From Streptomyces glaucescens (lineage in GTDB: Bacteria > Actinomycetota > Actinomycetes > Streptomycetales > Streptomycetaceae), in NCBI RefSeq assembly GCF_000761215.1, contig NZ_CP009438.1, forward strand, positions 4,481,501 to 4,545,500: DNA of 64,000 nucleotides. The letters run 5' to 3'. Under the pieces are notes generated by a model, which worked only from the letters and a program-made list of their open reading frames with translations, was not told the origin of the DNA and made no database searches. Every line of letters starts with the position of its first letter. Positions within the stretch are counted from its first letter, which is position 1. Shown here one piece after another: positions 63,424 to 64,000 of the stretch. A program made the translations under genes and the position numbers.

Positions 63424-64000
63424 ATGTCACAGCAGACCGCACCACGCGGAGGAGTCCTCTGGGCCCTCCTGATCACCGGAGTCGCCGGATTCATGGCGGC
63501 CCTCGACAACCTCGTCGTCACCACCGCCCTGCCCTCCATCCGCGAGGACCTGGGCGGCGCGCTGCACGACCTGGAGTGGACCGTGAGCGCCTACACGCTC
63601 ACCTTCGCCGTGCTCCTGATGTCCGGCGCCGCGCTCGGCGACCGCTTCGGCCGCCGCCGCCTCTTCGTCGCCGGCCTCGCCGTCTTCACCGCCGCGTCCG
63701 CCGCCGCCGCGCTGGCGCCCGGCATCGACTCCCTGATCGCCGCCCGCGCGGTGCAGGGCGTCGGAGCCGCCGTCATGATGCCGCTGACGCTGACCCTGCT
63801 CACGGCCGCCGTCCCGGCCGAGAAGCGCGGGATGGCGTACGGCATCTGGGGCGCCGTCAACGGACTCGCGGTCGCCTCCGGACCGCTGATCGGCGGCACT
63901 CTCACCGAGCACATCTCCTGGCAGTGGATCTTCTGGCTGAACGTGCCGCTCGGCATCGCCCTGATCCCGCTGGCCCGCCTGCGCCTCAAGGAGTCCTACG
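63424..64000 (+). CDS. MFS transporter, DHA2 (14-helix) drug efflux type, partial
   Basis: The first 192 residues are present and run off the window end. They read LLITGVAGFMAALDNLVVTTALPSI, LEWTVSAYTLTFAVLLMSGAALGDRFGRRRLF (motif A) and RAVQGVGAAVMMPLTLTLL, GPLIGGTL (motif C region), as in EmrB/QacA-like H+-driven exporters. Six helices are visible. The ATG has GGGGGAG upstream. Regulated by the adjacent TetR protein through a shared operator. Confidence 0.93.
   Translation, partial: MSQQTAPRGGVLWALLITGVAGFMAALDNLVVTTALPSIREDLGGALHDLEWTVSAYTLTFAVLLMSGAALGDRFGRRRLFVAGLAVFTAASAAAALAPGIDSLIAARAVQGVGAAVMMPLTLTLLTAAVPAEKRGMAYGIWGAVNGLAVASGPLIGGTLTEHISWQWIFWLNVPLGIALIPLARLRLKESY

Overview
This window is very GC-rich DNA from an actinomycete, almost certainly a Streptomyces chromosome core region. 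Evidence: strong third-position G/C bias, frequent GTG starts, ATGA/GTGA stop-start overlaps, menaquinone-type respiration genes, and Streptomyces-like gene order (nuo cluster, polyprenyl synthase, korAB, a second nuo-like cluster, htpX, yajQ, tRNA-Tyr, tRNA-Thr/tRNA-Met/rpmG/MaoC pair). All assignments come from reading the sequence; no database search was run.

Layout. (1) 1-14632: the end of nuoC and complete nuoD-N of a full proton-pumping NADH:menaquinone oxidoreductase (complex I), translationally coupled and closed by a 12-bp terminator hairpin. (2) 14647-24213: a mixed block with a Uma2-family protein, RecQ helicase, an M56 membrane peptidase, fumarylacetoacetase, a HAD hydrolase, a secreted lysozyme-like (SLT) protein behind a c-di-AMP (ydaO-type) riboswitch, a decayed CocE-type hydrolase relic, and a polyprenyl diphosphate synthase probably serving menaquinone. 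(3) 24435-34139: a LolA-like lipoprotein-sorting protein with an ABC exporter, an FMN reductase, an uncharacterised pair (28617-30587), a VOC protein, two HxlR regulators, RarD and an NmrA/YtfG-type quinone reductase, with two minisatellite-like repeat tracts. (4) 34429-41169 (minus strand): twin histidine kinases, a NarL-type response regulator, and korA/korB for 2-oxoacid:ferredoxin oxidoreductase. (5) 41429-51788: a second nuo-like cluster, nuoA-B-C-H-I-J-K-L-M-N, with no nuoD and no NADH module (E, F, G), and with a NuoC carrying a very long proline/glutamate-rich tail. (6) 52006-55104: HtpX protease, a YccF protein, an APC transporter and YajQ. (7) 55329-60827: tRNA-Tyr (the known attB of the SLP1 element in S. 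coelicolor), directly followed by a TIR/NB-ARC/TPR STAND protein, then a small Cys-containing protein, an SDR protein and an amidohydrolase-like pseudoenzyme. (8) 61062-64000: tRNA-Thr, tRNA-Met, rpmG, two MaoC/Had-type dehydratase subunits, and a TetR/MFS efflux pair sharing a 20-bp operator.

How the genes fit together. Much of the window is respiratory: the complete Nuo1, the polyprenyl synthase (quinone tail), and the NADH-module-less Nuo2 next to korAB, which makes reduced ferredoxin. A ferredoxin-fed Nuo2 under local two-component control is an attractive hypothesis but is not proven by sequence. The most promising less-described items are Nuo2 with its NuoC tail, the TIR-NB-ARC-TPR protein beside the integration site, the paired motif in front of the twin kinases, and the GTTCGAAC palindromes in front of Nuo2.
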